From contig JASHOB010000042.1 of NCBI GenBank assembly GCA_030041335.1, forward strand, positions 1 through 64,000: a stretch of DNA of 64,000 nucleotides, in the 5' to 3' direction. The notes under the pieces were generated by a model that worked only from the letters and a program-made list of their open reading frames with translations, had not been told where the DNA came from and did no database searches. Position 1 is the stretch's first letter. The number at the start of each line of letters is the position of its first letter. The DNA is from Alphaproteobacteria bacterium. GTDB taxonomy: Bacteria > Pseudomonadota > Alphaproteobacteria > ATCC43930 > CGMCC-115725. The position numbers were made by a program, and so were the translations under genes. This document shows positions 44,477 to 53,362 of this stretch, piece by piece.

Positions 44477-45727
44477 TCACGGCACCGGGCAGACGCCGAG
44501 CTTATTCTCGCCCTGGTGCTCGCCTGGAACGAGGCCGAGCTCGATCTTTGTGAACGCAGGATCGCGGTTCGTCGGGAACGGGGTCGTGCCAGCGGGATAG
44601 CAGTTCGACGCCAAGAGGAAGGCGAGGAGATCGGCGTAGGCAGTGGCTGACAGTGTGCCCGGCGCCTTGTAGGGCATATTGACGACGACAATGTCGCGCA
44701 GATTGGCGAGCGACCAGCCGTTCTTGTGCGCCGTGGAGATGAAGTCGGTGCCCGCGACCGAGGGCGCGGCAGTGCCCTGGAGATTGGCGCCGTGGCAGGA
44801 GACGCATTGAGCAGCGAAAATCTGCGAGCCGGCCTCGGCCTGCTGCTTGGTATAAAGGGCCGGCGCCGCGGGTGAGCTCCCGCCGGGCTTCACGGCATTG
44901 GTTGCGATCTCGGTTGGCGCGTCCGCAGTTGGCGCCGCGGCGTGCCGGCCGGCGCAGTTCTTCGCCACGAGGCTCGCGGCGGCCGTGGGCAGAACCGTCA
45001 TGCCTGGCCGCATGATCACGGCGCTGCCGCCGGGATTCTCGGCGAGCCGCCAGGTCCCTGCGCCCGCGGACAGCGTGACCCAGGCGATCCAGCCGCCGTC
45101 GACGCCGTAGGCGGGGGCTGTCGTCGGCTCGGCGCAACCGTCCACCATCGTCGCGCCCTGGGGTACGCCGAGCACGGTGTTGGCGAGCGCGCCCTCCAAG
45201 CCGCCAAGCGCGCCGAACTCAGTCGGGCGACCGCGTGCAACTTCGAGATAGGTGAGCGCCCGCGACGCCGCGAGGCTGAAGCTGTCGAGGTCATGGGCGT
45301 GGTTGGCATCGAGGAGATGCGCCACCGCGGCCTGCATATTGGCCTCGGCGCCCTGGAGCGCCACCGCCCAAACCGGCGTTTCGGCCCGGTCGAGCAGGGC
45401 ATCGGTATGGCCGACGGCGCCGGAGGCGTCGCCCGGATTGCCATCGGCGGCGACATATTCACGGCCGTGTGTGCCTTCGAGCGCGTTGATCGCCCGCTGA
45501 CTCGCCCGGTAATAGACATGGCGGTCGGTCGCGTAGCCGTTGCTGACCGTCACAATCTCGCCGATCGCCGCCTCAAGATCGGTGAGCGCGGCGCGCGCCG
45601 CGCCGTGATCGTCCATCGCGGCCGCAGGCCCCGGCATCACCCACGAGATGACGCACGCCAACGCGAAAAAGAAAGCCGGCCCGGAAATCCGGGCCGGCCA
45701 CCATCCATTCCTAACCGCCACACCCAT
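44477..45727 (-). CDS. periplasmic cytochrome c, probable electron acceptor of the PQQ dehydrogenase
   Basis: A 416-residue exported protein. A signal peptide (residues 1-37, core GPAFFFALACVISWVM, cleavage after PGPAAA) leads to a roughly 250-residue domain of unknown family, and a single class I cytochrome c domain at the C-terminus with C308-x-x-C311-H312 and M350 (VVVNMPY) as the sixth haem ligand. The gene starts 23 bp after the dehydrogenase stop. A perfect 11-bp stem with a T-tract overlaps its codons 10-22 (45664-45698), so expression may be attenuated or the start may lie further in. It would pass electrons from PQQH2 to the respiratory chain. Confidence 0.8.
   Translation of the reverse strand: MGVAVRNGWWPARISGPAFFFALACVISWVMPGPAAAMDDHGAARAALTDLEAAIGEIVTVSNGYATDRHVYYRASQRAINALEGTHGREYVAADGNPGDASGAVGHTDALLDRAETPVWAVALQGAEANMQAAVAHLLDANHAHDLDSFSLAASRALTYLEVARGRPTEFGALGGLEGALANTVLGVPQGATMVDGCAEPTTAPAYGVDGGWIAWVTLSAGAGTWRLAENPGGSAVIMRPGMTVLPTAAASLVAKNCAGRHAAAPTADAPTEIATNAVKPGGSSPAAPALYTKQQAEAGSQIFAAQCVSCHGANLQGTAAPSVAGTDFISTAHKNGWSLANLRDIVVVNMPYKAPGTLSATAYADLLAFLLASNCYPAGTTPFPTNRDPAFTKIELGLVPGEHQGENKLGVCPVP
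45664..45698 (-). terminator. rho-independent terminator-like hairpin overlapping the cytochrome signal-peptide codons
   Basis: GCCGGCCCGGA (45675-45685) and its exact complement (45688-45698) form an 11-bp GC stem with a 2-nt loop. On the minus strand it is followed by TTTCTTTTT. It comes 53 bp after the PQQ-dehydrogenase stop and lies inside the 5' coding region of the cytochrome gene, so it could terminate most dehydrogenase transcripts. Confidence 0.65.
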
Positions 45728-45750
45728 CGGGAGCTTCGTCCGTCCGCTGA

Positions 45751-47424
45751 TTACTGGCCGAGCGTGAAGGCCACGATCCGCGGCGCTGGGCCGGACGAGC
45801 TCGACGAGCTCGGCAGCTCGGGAATCGAGGCATTGCCGGCTGGACCGGCGCCGACAACGATGTACTCCTTGCCGTTCACCTCATAGGCCTCGGTCGGCGC
45901 TGTGATGAATGCGCCGGTGTCATAGCTCCACAGGATGTTACCGGTCCGGGTATCGAAGGCGTGCTCCTCACCACCGAGCGTCCCAGAGAAGGTCAGGCCC
46001 GAGGCCGTGGCGAGCGCGCCGCCGTAATCGGGCAAGTCGAAGTGATGACGCCAGTTGAAGATGCCGTCGGACACGTCGACGCTGTTCATCTGTCCGGTCT
46101 GCGGGCCGACCAGCTTCGGGAACGCGCCGCCCAGGTAGAACTGCCCCGCGACGTAGACGACATCCTTGGTCGCAGTCCAGAACCCGCATTCGTTCTGGCT
46201 CGGGATCAAGAGGGAATTGGTCGCCGGGTCATAGGAGCCACCCTCGAACTCGACACCGCCCAACGTGTTCGGGCAAGCGAAGTTGCCGGTGATGGTCGGC
46301 TCAGTGTCGGTTCCCTTCTGAAAGCTGACGACGGTGTGATCGACCAGCTTGCCGTTCGTGGCATCGAGAATCCACAAATTGCCGCCCTTGTCCCCGGCCG
46401 CGACCAGCTTGCGATCCTGGTTGTCGACCTTGCCGATGAACAGGATCGGCTGCATCGGCGGATCCCAGTCGTGCGTGTCGTGCGGGATGAACTGGTAATA
46501 CCATTTCAGCTTCGGCTGGGGACCGGAGATGTCGAGCGCGACCATCGAGTTCGAATAAAGGTTGTCGCCGCGACGCTGGCTGGTGTTGAAGTCGGGGCCG
46601 GGATTACCGAGATCGAGATACATGGTTTGGGTCGCGGTATCGATGGTGACACCAGTCCAGGCCGAGGCGCCGCCGCGCTTCCAGGAATCGCCGCTCCAGC
46701 TATCGTGTCCGGGCTGACCGGGGCCGGGAACCGTCTCCCAGCGCCAGATGACGTGACCGTCTTTCGGATCGAAGGCCGCGATGTTGCCGATACCGCCCCA
46801 GTCGCCGTTGGAGACGCCGACGAACAGCACGGGGTTACCCGTCCGGGGGTCGAAATACGGAACCGGCGCCATCGAGTAGAAGGAATTGGCGGTATCGTCG
46901 ACGGTGACCTTGTCCCAGACCTTCTTGCCGGTCGCGGCATCGAAGGCAATGAGATGGCCGTCGAGCGTGCCGAGATAGACATTGCCGTCGACCAGGCCGA
47001 TGCCCCGATTGGCGGCAAACGAAATGACGTGCGGATTATCCGTGAAGGACCATTTCACCTTTCCGGTGGCAGCATCGAGCGCATAAAGGTGATCGTGTGC
47101 CGTCGTCACGTACATGGTGCCGTCATAGACGATCGGCGACACCTCGATCGGCCCGGTATCGTCGGGACTGAATCTCCAGGCGACGTGCAGCGAGCCGACA
47201 TTGCCGGGGTTGATTTGCGTCGCGTCGGTATAGTGGTTGCCGGTATAGCTCTTCGCCGGCAGGATCCAGTTCGCTGTATCGGTCGCGGCGTTGGTGAAGT
47301 CTGTGGCGCTCGGCGTGTCTTGCGCCCAGGCGGCGCCAGTGCCGAAGAAGATCATTGCGGAGATGCCAAGAGTGGCTGGTGCCGGCCACACCGCGCCGGC
47401 TCTGAGTTGCTGGCAGAATGTCAT
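45751..47424 (-). CDS. PQQ-dependent alcohol dehydrogenase (methanol/ethanol family)
   Basis: A 557-residue periplasmic quinoprotein. A signal peptide ends near GAAWAQDTP, and an eight-blade propeller follows with several W-docking repeats (YALDAATGKVKW, IAFDAATGKKVW, ILDATNGKLV, FDTRTGNILW). The active-site segment is HDTHDWDPP: D319 aligns with the catalytic base and D321, two residues later, is the extra acid that marks lanthanide-dependent enzymes of this family. The vicinal Cys-Cys of Ca enzymes is not seen. The cytochrome gene follows, and binding-protein genes precede it. Confidence 0.87.
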   Translation of the reverse strand: MTFCQQLRAGAVWPAPATLGISAMIFFGTGAAWAQDTPSATDFTNAATDTANWILPAKSYTGNHYTDATQINPGNVGSLHVAWRFSPDDTGPIEVSPIVYDGTMYVTTAHDHLYALDAATGKVKWSFTDNPHVISFAANRGIGLVDGNVYLGTLDGHLIAFDAATGKKVWDKVTVDDTANSFYSMAPVPYFDPRTGNPVLFVGVSNGDWGGIGNIAAFDPKDGHVIWRWETVPGPGQPGHDSWSGDSWKRGGASAWTGVTIDTATQTMYLDLGNPGPDFNTSQRRGDNLYSNSMVALDISGPQPKLKWYYQFIPHDTHDWDPPMQPILFIGKVDNQDRKLVAAGDKGGNLWILDATNGKLVDHTVVSFQKGTDTEPTITGNFACPNTLGGVEFEGGSYDPATNSLLIPSQNECGFWTATKDVVYVAGQFYLGGAFPKLVGPQTGQMNSVDVSDGIFNWRHHFDLPDYGGALATASGLTFSGTLGGEEHAFDTRTGNILWSYDTGAFITAPTEAYEVNGKEYIVVGAGPAGNASIPELPSSSSSSGPAPRIVAFTLGQ

Positions 47425-47688
47425 CGTTTATCCTCCTCTGGTTTTGGGTTTTCTTCCCGCGGGAGTTCGGGGTTCGCTCCTTTCGTTGCTACTCGCGGGA
47501 TGGATTGCCCGAGTTTCTTACCATCATGGATCACTATGTCAGCATCGCCCGACCCTGCCTAGGCTGGCGTGGAAAAAGCAGCGATGGGCGGTAGCACGGG
47601 TCACGCGCGTTGCTACAATCGGTTCCTTCGAACGAGAGTCGAGGAGTCTATTGGCCTTGCAGTTGGAATCCGGACGCAACGACGTGGT

Positions 47689-48057
47689 TCATCTCGTTCG
47701 GCCCAATGCAGCCGCCAATGCACCAGGCGAATGGTGCTGGATCAGCAACGTGCCGCTGTCGATCAAATGAACCACAATCTCCCGGCCATCGGATAGCGCC
47801 TCAGCTTCCCAATAATCGCCGACGCGGCTCAAGCCATGGATGTCCCTCAGACCGTCTCGACGGAGCATGGCGCCCGCCCAGCTTGCACGCTCGAAACTCG
47901 GCGCCGCGCTTCCATTTAGCGCCGGTGGCAATTGAAGGAGTGTCTCAGCGTTGCCAATGGTATCGACGTTGCCGTTCGCCATCTCGGTGGCCATTGCCGG
48001 AGCAAGTGTCACGGTCGTCGCCGCCATCGGCATTGCGAGCCAGGTAAGCCGCTCCAT
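47689..48057 (-). CDS. small secreted protein of unknown function
   Basis: A 122-residue exported protein. The ATG at 48057 has AAGGAGG upstream, and residues 1-24 are a signal peptide (WLAMPMAATTVTLAPAMA). The mature part has GLRDIHGLSRVGDYWEAEAL and EIVVHLIDSGTLLIQ, a short beta-rich pattern that resembles PepSY-like secreted modules. It sits between the binding-protein genes and the PQQ dehydrogenase and so probably works in the same periplasmic system. I do not recognise the family. Confidence 0.68.
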   Translation of the reverse strand: MERLTWLAMPMAATTVTLAPAMATEMANGNVDTIGNAETLLQLPPALNGSAAPSFERASWAGAMLRRDGLRDIHGLSRVGDYWEAEALSDGREIVVHLIDSGTLLIQHHSPGALAAALGRTR

Positions 48058-48184
48058 GCTGGCCTCCTTGTCCTCCCTCTTACCCGACATGGGCAACGGC
48101 CCAGCGCGCCGAAGTGTGTCGCTGGATTAAATCTCGGTCATCATTGCCGCCGAAAATCCGTACACGGTGTAGGCACGCTTTATG

Positions 48185-49405
48185 CTATTTGCTCGCCGAC
48201 TTGATATCGGGGCATCCACCTTCGTCCATCGGCCGGAACGCCTTGTCGCCGGGAATGGTCGCGACGAGTTTGACCAGATCATCCGGGCCTTTCGACTCCT
48301 CTGGCGTTTTCACCTGCACCAGGAATACCGAGTGCACCATGCGGCCATCAGGACGAAGCTTGCCGTCCTTGGTGAAGGCGTCGTCGATCTTATGCGCGCG
48401 CATCCACGGGAAGATTTTGGACGGATCGTCCGACTTGGTCGCTTGCGCCGCCAAGAGATAGGTGTGAACTGCGGAATAGAGCCCGACCATAAGATAGGGA
48501 GCGAGCGTATGTTGGCGCTTCTGGAATTCGGTCGAGAACCATTGCGACTGCGGCGGATTGGCACCCGGATACCAGGGCAAGGTCATCATCGCGCCTTGCA
48601 GCGTTGCGAGGCCGCCCGAACTGTCGATAAATGGTACGTCGAGACTCAGGGGCACGATCTTCACCCCCGACGCGATCAGCCCGAAATCCTTCGCCGCTTT
48701 GATGGCGTTGGTGGTGTCGCCGCCGGCGTTGGCAAGCGCCAGTACGGTGGCGCCCGAGGACTGCGCCTGAAGGATGAACGACGACATGTCCGACGCGCCG
48801 AAGGGGTGAAAAACGATGCCCAGCACCTGTCCACCCGCTTGCTTCACCGCCGCTGCGGTGGAGTTGGCAAGGAGATGGCCGTAATTGTAATCGGCACCGA
48901 GAATGAACCATTTCTTGCCGAGATAGGGTACGGCCTCGCCGATCGCCTTGCCCATCTCGTAGGTGTCGTAGGTCCATTGCGCGCTGTACGGGGCGCAGTC
49001 TTTGCCGGTGAGGTCGGCGGAGCCGGCCTCGCTGTAGAGCACCGCTTTGTGGCGCTGCTTTGCGACGTTCTGCACGCCGAGGGCGACCGCGGAGTTGACG
49101 ACGTCGAGGATCACATCGACATTTTCGCGATCGTACCAGCGCTCGGCGATGGCGACGCCAATATCGGGCTTGTCCTGGTGGTCACCATGCACCACTACAA
49201 TTGGCACACCATCAATCTTGCCGTGGAATTGATCGACCGCGATCTGAGTCGCGATGATCGGCCCCTGGCAATTGCCGGTGCAATATTGCCCGGAAAAATC
49301 GTCAAGAATACCGAGCTTGATCATGTTGTCGGAAAATTGCGCCTGCGCACTCGCGGCGGCCGTCATCGCGACGGCAGCCGCCATCATTCCCAGGTGCAGC
49401 TTCAT
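48185..49405 (-). CDS. periplasmic branched-chain-type solute-binding protein (B)
   Basis: A 406-residue Liv-type binding protein. The signal peptide is MKLHLGMMAAAVAMTAAASA. The mature part has NMIKLGILDDFSGQYCTGNC, VDVILDVVNSAVALGVQNVA, KKWFILGADYNYGHLLANS and GLYSAVHTYLLAAQATKSDD. Several Cys, including QYCTGNC and a late GGCPDIK, suggest disulfides. AAGGAGT precedes the ATG. No permease or ATPase gene is adjacent; with the sister gene upstream it belongs to the PQQ-dehydrogenase cluster and could act as an alcohol-system accessory protein rather than an importer component. Confidence 0.85.
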   Translation of the reverse strand: MKLHLGMMAAAVAMTAAASAQAQFSDNMIKLGILDDFSGQYCTGNCQGPIIATQIAVDQFHGKIDGVPIVVVHGDHQDKPDIGVAIAERWYDRENVDVILDVVNSAVALGVQNVAKQRHKAVLYSEAGSADLTGKDCAPYSAQWTYDTYEMGKAIGEAVPYLGKKWFILGADYNYGHLLANSTAAAVKQAGGQVLGIVFHPFGASDMSSFILQAQSSGATVLALANAGGDTTNAIKAAKDFGLIASGVKIVPLSLDVPFIDSSGGLATLQGAMMTLPWYPGANPPQSQWFSTEFQKRQHTLAPYLMVGLYSAVHTYLLAAQATKSDDPSKIFPWMRAHKIDDAFTKDGKLRPDGRMVHSVFLVQVKTPEESKGPDDLVKLVATIPGDKAFRPMDEGGCPDIKSASK

Positions 49406-49509
49406 CGAAACGGACTCCTTCCAAAGCGGGTTCCTGGGCGGCACGCGCCCAACCCCAAAGGTCAACCTGCATTCCCGCAGCCCACGGCCGATCGAACGCC
49501 AAGTTTGGC

Positions 49510-50700
49510 TCAGCTCGCGGGATGCACCTCGTGCCACTGGTCGTGAACGTCGGGGATGGTGGCGAAGGTCTTGTTGTAGAGCACGCCGTTCTTGTCCTTC
49601 ACGACCGTCCGAACATAAATGTTCTGCACCGGGTCCCGGGTCTTCGGGTCGATCGACATCGGCCCGCGCGGCGTGTCGAACGACCAACCCTTGATCGACG
49701 CCATGGCCTTGTCGCCGTCACGCGCGCCGCCGGTCGCCTTCAGCATGTGATAAATCAACTGCATGCCGACATAGGCATCGGTGGTGACGAAATCGCGGCG
49801 GATGCTCGGATATATCTTCGCCAGCGCAGCGATAAACGTCTTGTTCTGCGGATTGTCGAGATAGGTGTCGTAGTTGCTCGATGAGATAATGCCAAGCGCG
49901 GCGTCTCCAGCGGCGTCGAGCTGATTCTCGGCGGTAATACCGCCCGCGTCATAGAGCGTAATGCCGGCCTTCTTGAAGCCTTGCTGCACATATTGCTTCG
50001 TAAACTGGAGCGACATCGGCCCGCCCGGCATGAACGGCAGAACGCAGGTCGGATGCGAATCCCGGATGCGCTGCATGTAGGCGGCAAAATCGGTGGTGCC
50101 GAGCGGCACCTTGATCACCGTGCCGATCTTGCCGCCGTGCTTGCCGAGACCGTAGCTGAAGGCTTTGACCGTGTCCGCGCCGGGCGCGTAATCGGCGATG
50201 ATCACGGTGGCGTTCTTGCAACCGTGCTCCGCCGCGTATTCGGCGATCGGCACGTCGGGCTGCCAGATGGTGAAGCCCGCAAGCACGTAATAGGGCGATT
50301 TGTCCACAATGAATGAGGTGGCGCCGTTGAAGATCACGTATGGAATCTTGGCTTCCGTGATCAGGTCGGCGACCGACAGCGCCTCGGGCGTGAACTCGCC
50401 GCCGCCCGCGACCGCGGCGTTGTCGCGGGTGATGAAGCCATCGACGATCTGCTTGGTGCGTGCGTAGTCGGTGCCCGGCGCATCCCGCAGGATCAGGTTG
50501 ATCTTCGGATTGCCGTCCTTGCCGTCATGCTGTTGCATATAAAGGTCGATTTCGCGCTTGTAGTCCTGGCCCCATTCGGCATAGGCGCCGGAAAAGGCGG
50601 CGACGATGCCGACGGTCGGCTCCTCGGCGAAAACCGATGGGGCGACGAAAACGCCGGCGAAGGCGACGGCGCAGGCGGTGGCGAATAAATTTCGTTTCAT
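49510..50700 (-). CDS. periplasmic branched-chain-type solute-binding protein (A)
   Basis: A 396-residue binding protein, first gene of the cluster. The signal peptide is MKRNLFATACAVAFAGVFVA with cleavage near SVFAEEP. The mature chain reads PTVGIVAAFSGAYAEWGQDY, INLILRDAPGTDYARTKQIV, NATVIIADYAPGADTVKAFS, and near the end TFATIPDVHDQWHEVHPAS. AAGGGAGGG precedes the ATG at 50700. It is only a distant relative of the sister protein at 48185, so the two probably bind different ligands or form a relay. No transporter core genes are near. Confidence 0.85.
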   Translation of the reverse strand: MKRNLFATACAVAFAGVFVAPSVFAEEPTVGIVAAFSGAYAEWGQDYKREIDLYMQQHDGKDGNPKINLILRDAPGTDYARTKQIVDGFITRDNAAVAGGGEFTPEALSVADLITEAKIPYVIFNGATSFIVDKSPYYVLAGFTIWQPDVPIAEYAAEHGCKNATVIIADYAPGADTVKAFSYGLGKHGGKIGTVIKVPLGTTDFAAYMQRIRDSHPTCVLPFMPGGPMSLQFTKQYVQQGFKKAGITLYDAGGITAENQLDAAGDAALGIISSSNYDTYLDNPQNKTFIAALAKIYPSIRRDFVTTDAYVGMQLIYHMLKATGGARDGDKAMASIKGWSFDTPRGPMSIDPKTRDPVQNIYVRTVVKDKNGVLYNKTFATIPDVHDQWHEVHPAS

Positions 50701-51284
50701 CGTACCCTCCCTTATCATTTTTTGGGGATGAACCGGTCGCTTCAAGGGCTGAGCCCTCGACAGTGGGGTATGGGCCCAAAAGGGCGTGCCCAACCCCGGC
50801 TTGCTAGCGAGTAACCACTAGTGAAACAGTATCGACCGGTGGGACGAACTCCAAATTAAAGAAATGTCATATATTTCGCGAACGATCATTGGACGAGTTA
50901 AAGTCAAAGTCACGGTGTTTCGCCTCATAATGCGGTGCTCCGACGCAGAGTATGAGCCGCCGACACGCGCCGGAAGATCGAAGGCTTGCTACCCGTCCCC
51001 CAATTGAAGCCGCCGGTGCGGAGAGAACTCTCGCAGTGCAGCAGCATTGACCAGTCAGGCAAAACCAAATCTGATTGGCTTCACTTGAAATGAGGTCACG
51101 CTTTTTTCAGCACGTTATCGTGGCGGACCGATCAGGGCCAAGAATAGTCGCCGCTGCAACTTCCGGCACTGGCAGTTCCTCCCGGATTCGCGGGCGTCGG
51201 CGTCCTTTTTTGTGCATCGCCCAAACAAGATCTTGTACATGTCGCCATCGGGCGGGCGACGACGCGAAAGGGGGCGAGAGCTGC
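50701..51284. other. 584-bp gap, promoter region of the binding-protein/PQQ cluster
   Basis: No gene is supported. The segment at 50850-50905 is AT-richer than its surroundings (AAATTAAAG, CATATATTTC) and probably carries the promoter of the minus-strand cluster. Position 51100-51280 shows only frame noise. Confidence 0.35.
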
Positions 51285-53306
51285 TTACGACGTTTTGACC
51301 TGCGTCGGGAACCCGCTAATCGTTTTGCTCACGAGCATGGCGGATTCTATCGCTGATTCGAAGCATCCTCCGCTGAAACGGGTTTGCGTCCAGTCGCCGA
51401 CGACGTACAGATTAGAAAACCCGGCCACTTCGGCCGACGAAAATCGGCTCGCAACATTTCCTCCCGCGGGCGTTTGAACGTAAAGATCGGAAAAATCATA
51501 GTTCGCCAGATCGTAGCGGTCGACGATCTGCGACGATTGATATTGCGGCCAAAGCGTTTGGAGTGACTGCGCCATCCATTGATTCGCACAATTGATCGCA
51601 AGCTGTAGCATCGCGTTCGGCGTGGGGGGTGTCGAACCAACATCCATGCAGCCGCAGAAGTAGCCGAGGGTTTGAGGAGCGTTAGGGCCGCTCCACGATT
51701 CCCGCGGCAAGAGTTGCGACATGTCCCCCCAGGAATCATAAGGCTCCGCGAAAGCGGTCATGACGGTCGGGCCGAGATACCAGCCGAGCCCGCTCAGTGT
51801 TGGCTCAAGCCAAAGCTGCAGCGACTGAGTCGCGACGGATCGGCTGCCGTTCAGCGCCGTCATCCACGCGGAGCTTCCTTGAACAAAGGAGGGCTGCATA
51901 TGCATGATTGCAGCCGGCGGAAGGGCGAGAATCACAATATCAAAATCCTTCCCCGCGGTCAGCGTCAGGGTTCCCACCGAAATTGTGCAAGAGCTTAATT
52001 CAAAGTTAGCCCCCTTGATCACGTTGCCGTCCTTGAGCTGGGACCAATCCGGCTGGTTCGGCCAACATGCGAGACCGTTAACTTCGACCAGGGGATCGTA
52101 CGGGCCGCCGTCAGCGGTCTGCGCCTGGATCGATAGCTCGATCGCCGCGATACCTCCGCTATTTCCCGCAAGGAGATTGGTCACGCGCGAAAAGAACTGG
52201 ATCGACATTGATTTCCGGGCCTGTAAAACCTGATAGAATGGTGTGAACACGGTGTCGCCCATGGCCGCTGCCATTTTCCAGACCGGTGCGTCCCGATAGC
52301 CGAATGCCGCCTCCATCGCAAAGCGCAGCGTCACGCCGGCTGCGATGGACCCATTGGCAATGCTTTCCGCATCGCCGCCGGGGAAGGCAAACGTGAGATC
52401 ATAGATCGCCCTGATTGGCGCTGATTCGAGAGCTTCATCAGATGCGTAGCAGCTGGAGAGCCATGCCCGGAAGTCCTGGTCGTTGAGAGCGTCGTAGCCG
52501 GCCTCCCCGCGGCCAAATACGTCGCGCAAGAAGCCGTACGCCATCGCCAGTCCCAGGTTTGCCAGGATCAGAAGGCGATCGGTCTTCTGTGCCATTGCGA
52601 GCGGCCGTGGAGCATAAGCGGGCAAGATCGCCTTTGTGCGACGACTTCCAAGAGCCAACTGCAATTGTAGATTGGCCGTCTTCACTCTCGCCAGCTGTTC
52701 AAAATGATCTTCGGTCGGACTGGCGACAGCCTCGCGGATCGCGTCAACCGCATCTCCGCCCTTCCTGACGAGTTTTCCGACACCGACGGTGTTTTCGACC
52801 CAATCGGCGAGTCTCAAGATCAAGCCCCGAGGTCCCACCATCGGCGCAGATGAGGCAGCGGCAAGATCAGCTACGGTTTGGTCCCCGGGCTCGCCGGGCC
52901 ATTGCGGCAAGTTGGCGAAATTCCAGGGTGCCCAACTGCCTCCCGGACCGTCCGTCTCCATGAGCGTGAACTGCCGTTGGGGGAGGAAAGCATCGCGCCA
53001 GGTCTGGATCGGACTGGTGGGCGGCGGCTGCCATTCGTCATAGCACGTGCGAATCGTCGCGAACGCGTTCTGGTAGCACCCGAGCAACATATGCAGGCCG
53101 TGCTCTTCGATCCGGTCGTGGTGCTCGGCGGCGCGGCCGCTCGCGCATTTGCCCCCCAGCCGCCAACCCTGCGCGTAGAGGGTCACTTGGTATCGGTCTT
53201 GCTGTTCAGGCGCAGTCAACCAGAACGCTGCGGCGACGCCTGCCGGACCGCCACCGAGAATGACGATTTTCGTCGGAGCGGGTTGGGTTCCCTGTCCGTT
53301 AGTCAT
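51285..53306 (-). CDS. large FAD-dependent oxidoreductase, carotenoid-desaturase/isomerase-like (B)
   Basis: A 673-residue flavoprotein. The ADP-binding motif IVILGGGPAGVAAAFWL is at residues 14-30, followed by the GWRLGGKCASGR segment that contacts FAD in phytoene-desaturase relatives, then EEHGLHMLLGCYQNAF. The middle is variable, and the C-terminus has NLYVVGDWTQTRFSGGCFES, the usual FAD-closing motif. It is about 40% longer than typical amine-oxidase-fold enzymes. A second homologue lies two genes upstream, with a decarboxylase-family gene between. The substrate is unknown; an isoprenoid or polyketide is possible. Confidence 0.75.
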   Translation of the reverse strand: MTNGQGTQPAPTKIVILGGGPAGVAAAFWLTAPEQQDRYQVTLYAQGWRLGGKCASGRAAEHHDRIEEHGLHMLLGCYQNAFATIRTCYDEWQPPPTSPIQTWRDAFLPQRQFTLMETDGPGGSWAPWNFANLPQWPGEPGDQTVADLAAASSAPMVGPRGLILRLADWVENTVGVGKLVRKGGDAVDAIREAVASPTEDHFEQLARVKTANLQLQLALGSRRTKAILPAYAPRPLAMAQKTDRLLILANLGLAMAYGFLRDVFGRGEAGYDALNDQDFRAWLSSCYASDEALESAPIRAIYDLTFAFPGGDAESIANGSIAAGVTLRFAMEAAFGYRDAPVWKMAAAMGDTVFTPFYQVLQARKSMSIQFFSRVTNLLAGNSGGIAAIELSIQAQTADGGPYDPLVEVNGLACWPNQPDWSQLKDGNVIKGANFELSSCTISVGTLTLTAGKDFDIVILALPPAAIMHMQPSFVQGSSAWMTALNGSRSVATQSLQLWLEPTLSGLGWYLGPTVMTAFAEPYDSWGDMSQLLPRESWSGPNAPQTLGYFCGCMDVGSTPPTPNAMLQLAINCANQWMAQSLQTLWPQYQSSQIVDRYDLANYDFSDLYVQTPAGGNVASRFSSAEVAGFSNLYVVGDWTQTRFSGGCFESAIESAMLVSKTISGFPTQVKTS

Positions 53307-53362
53307 TTTCGCCTCTCTATCCTGCGCTCAACCAGAGAGCTGAAACGTCGAAATAGGACCCG

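Noticed and set aside
45961-47562. 533-codon plus-strand open frame antisense to the PQQ dehydrogenase
   Set aside because: It mirrors the dehydrogenase codon by codon, lacks any domain pattern, and such long antisense frames are expected in high-GC DNA. The same applies to 771-2075, 17712-18821, 21603-22625, 48182-49546, 57469-58923 and 28903-30651.
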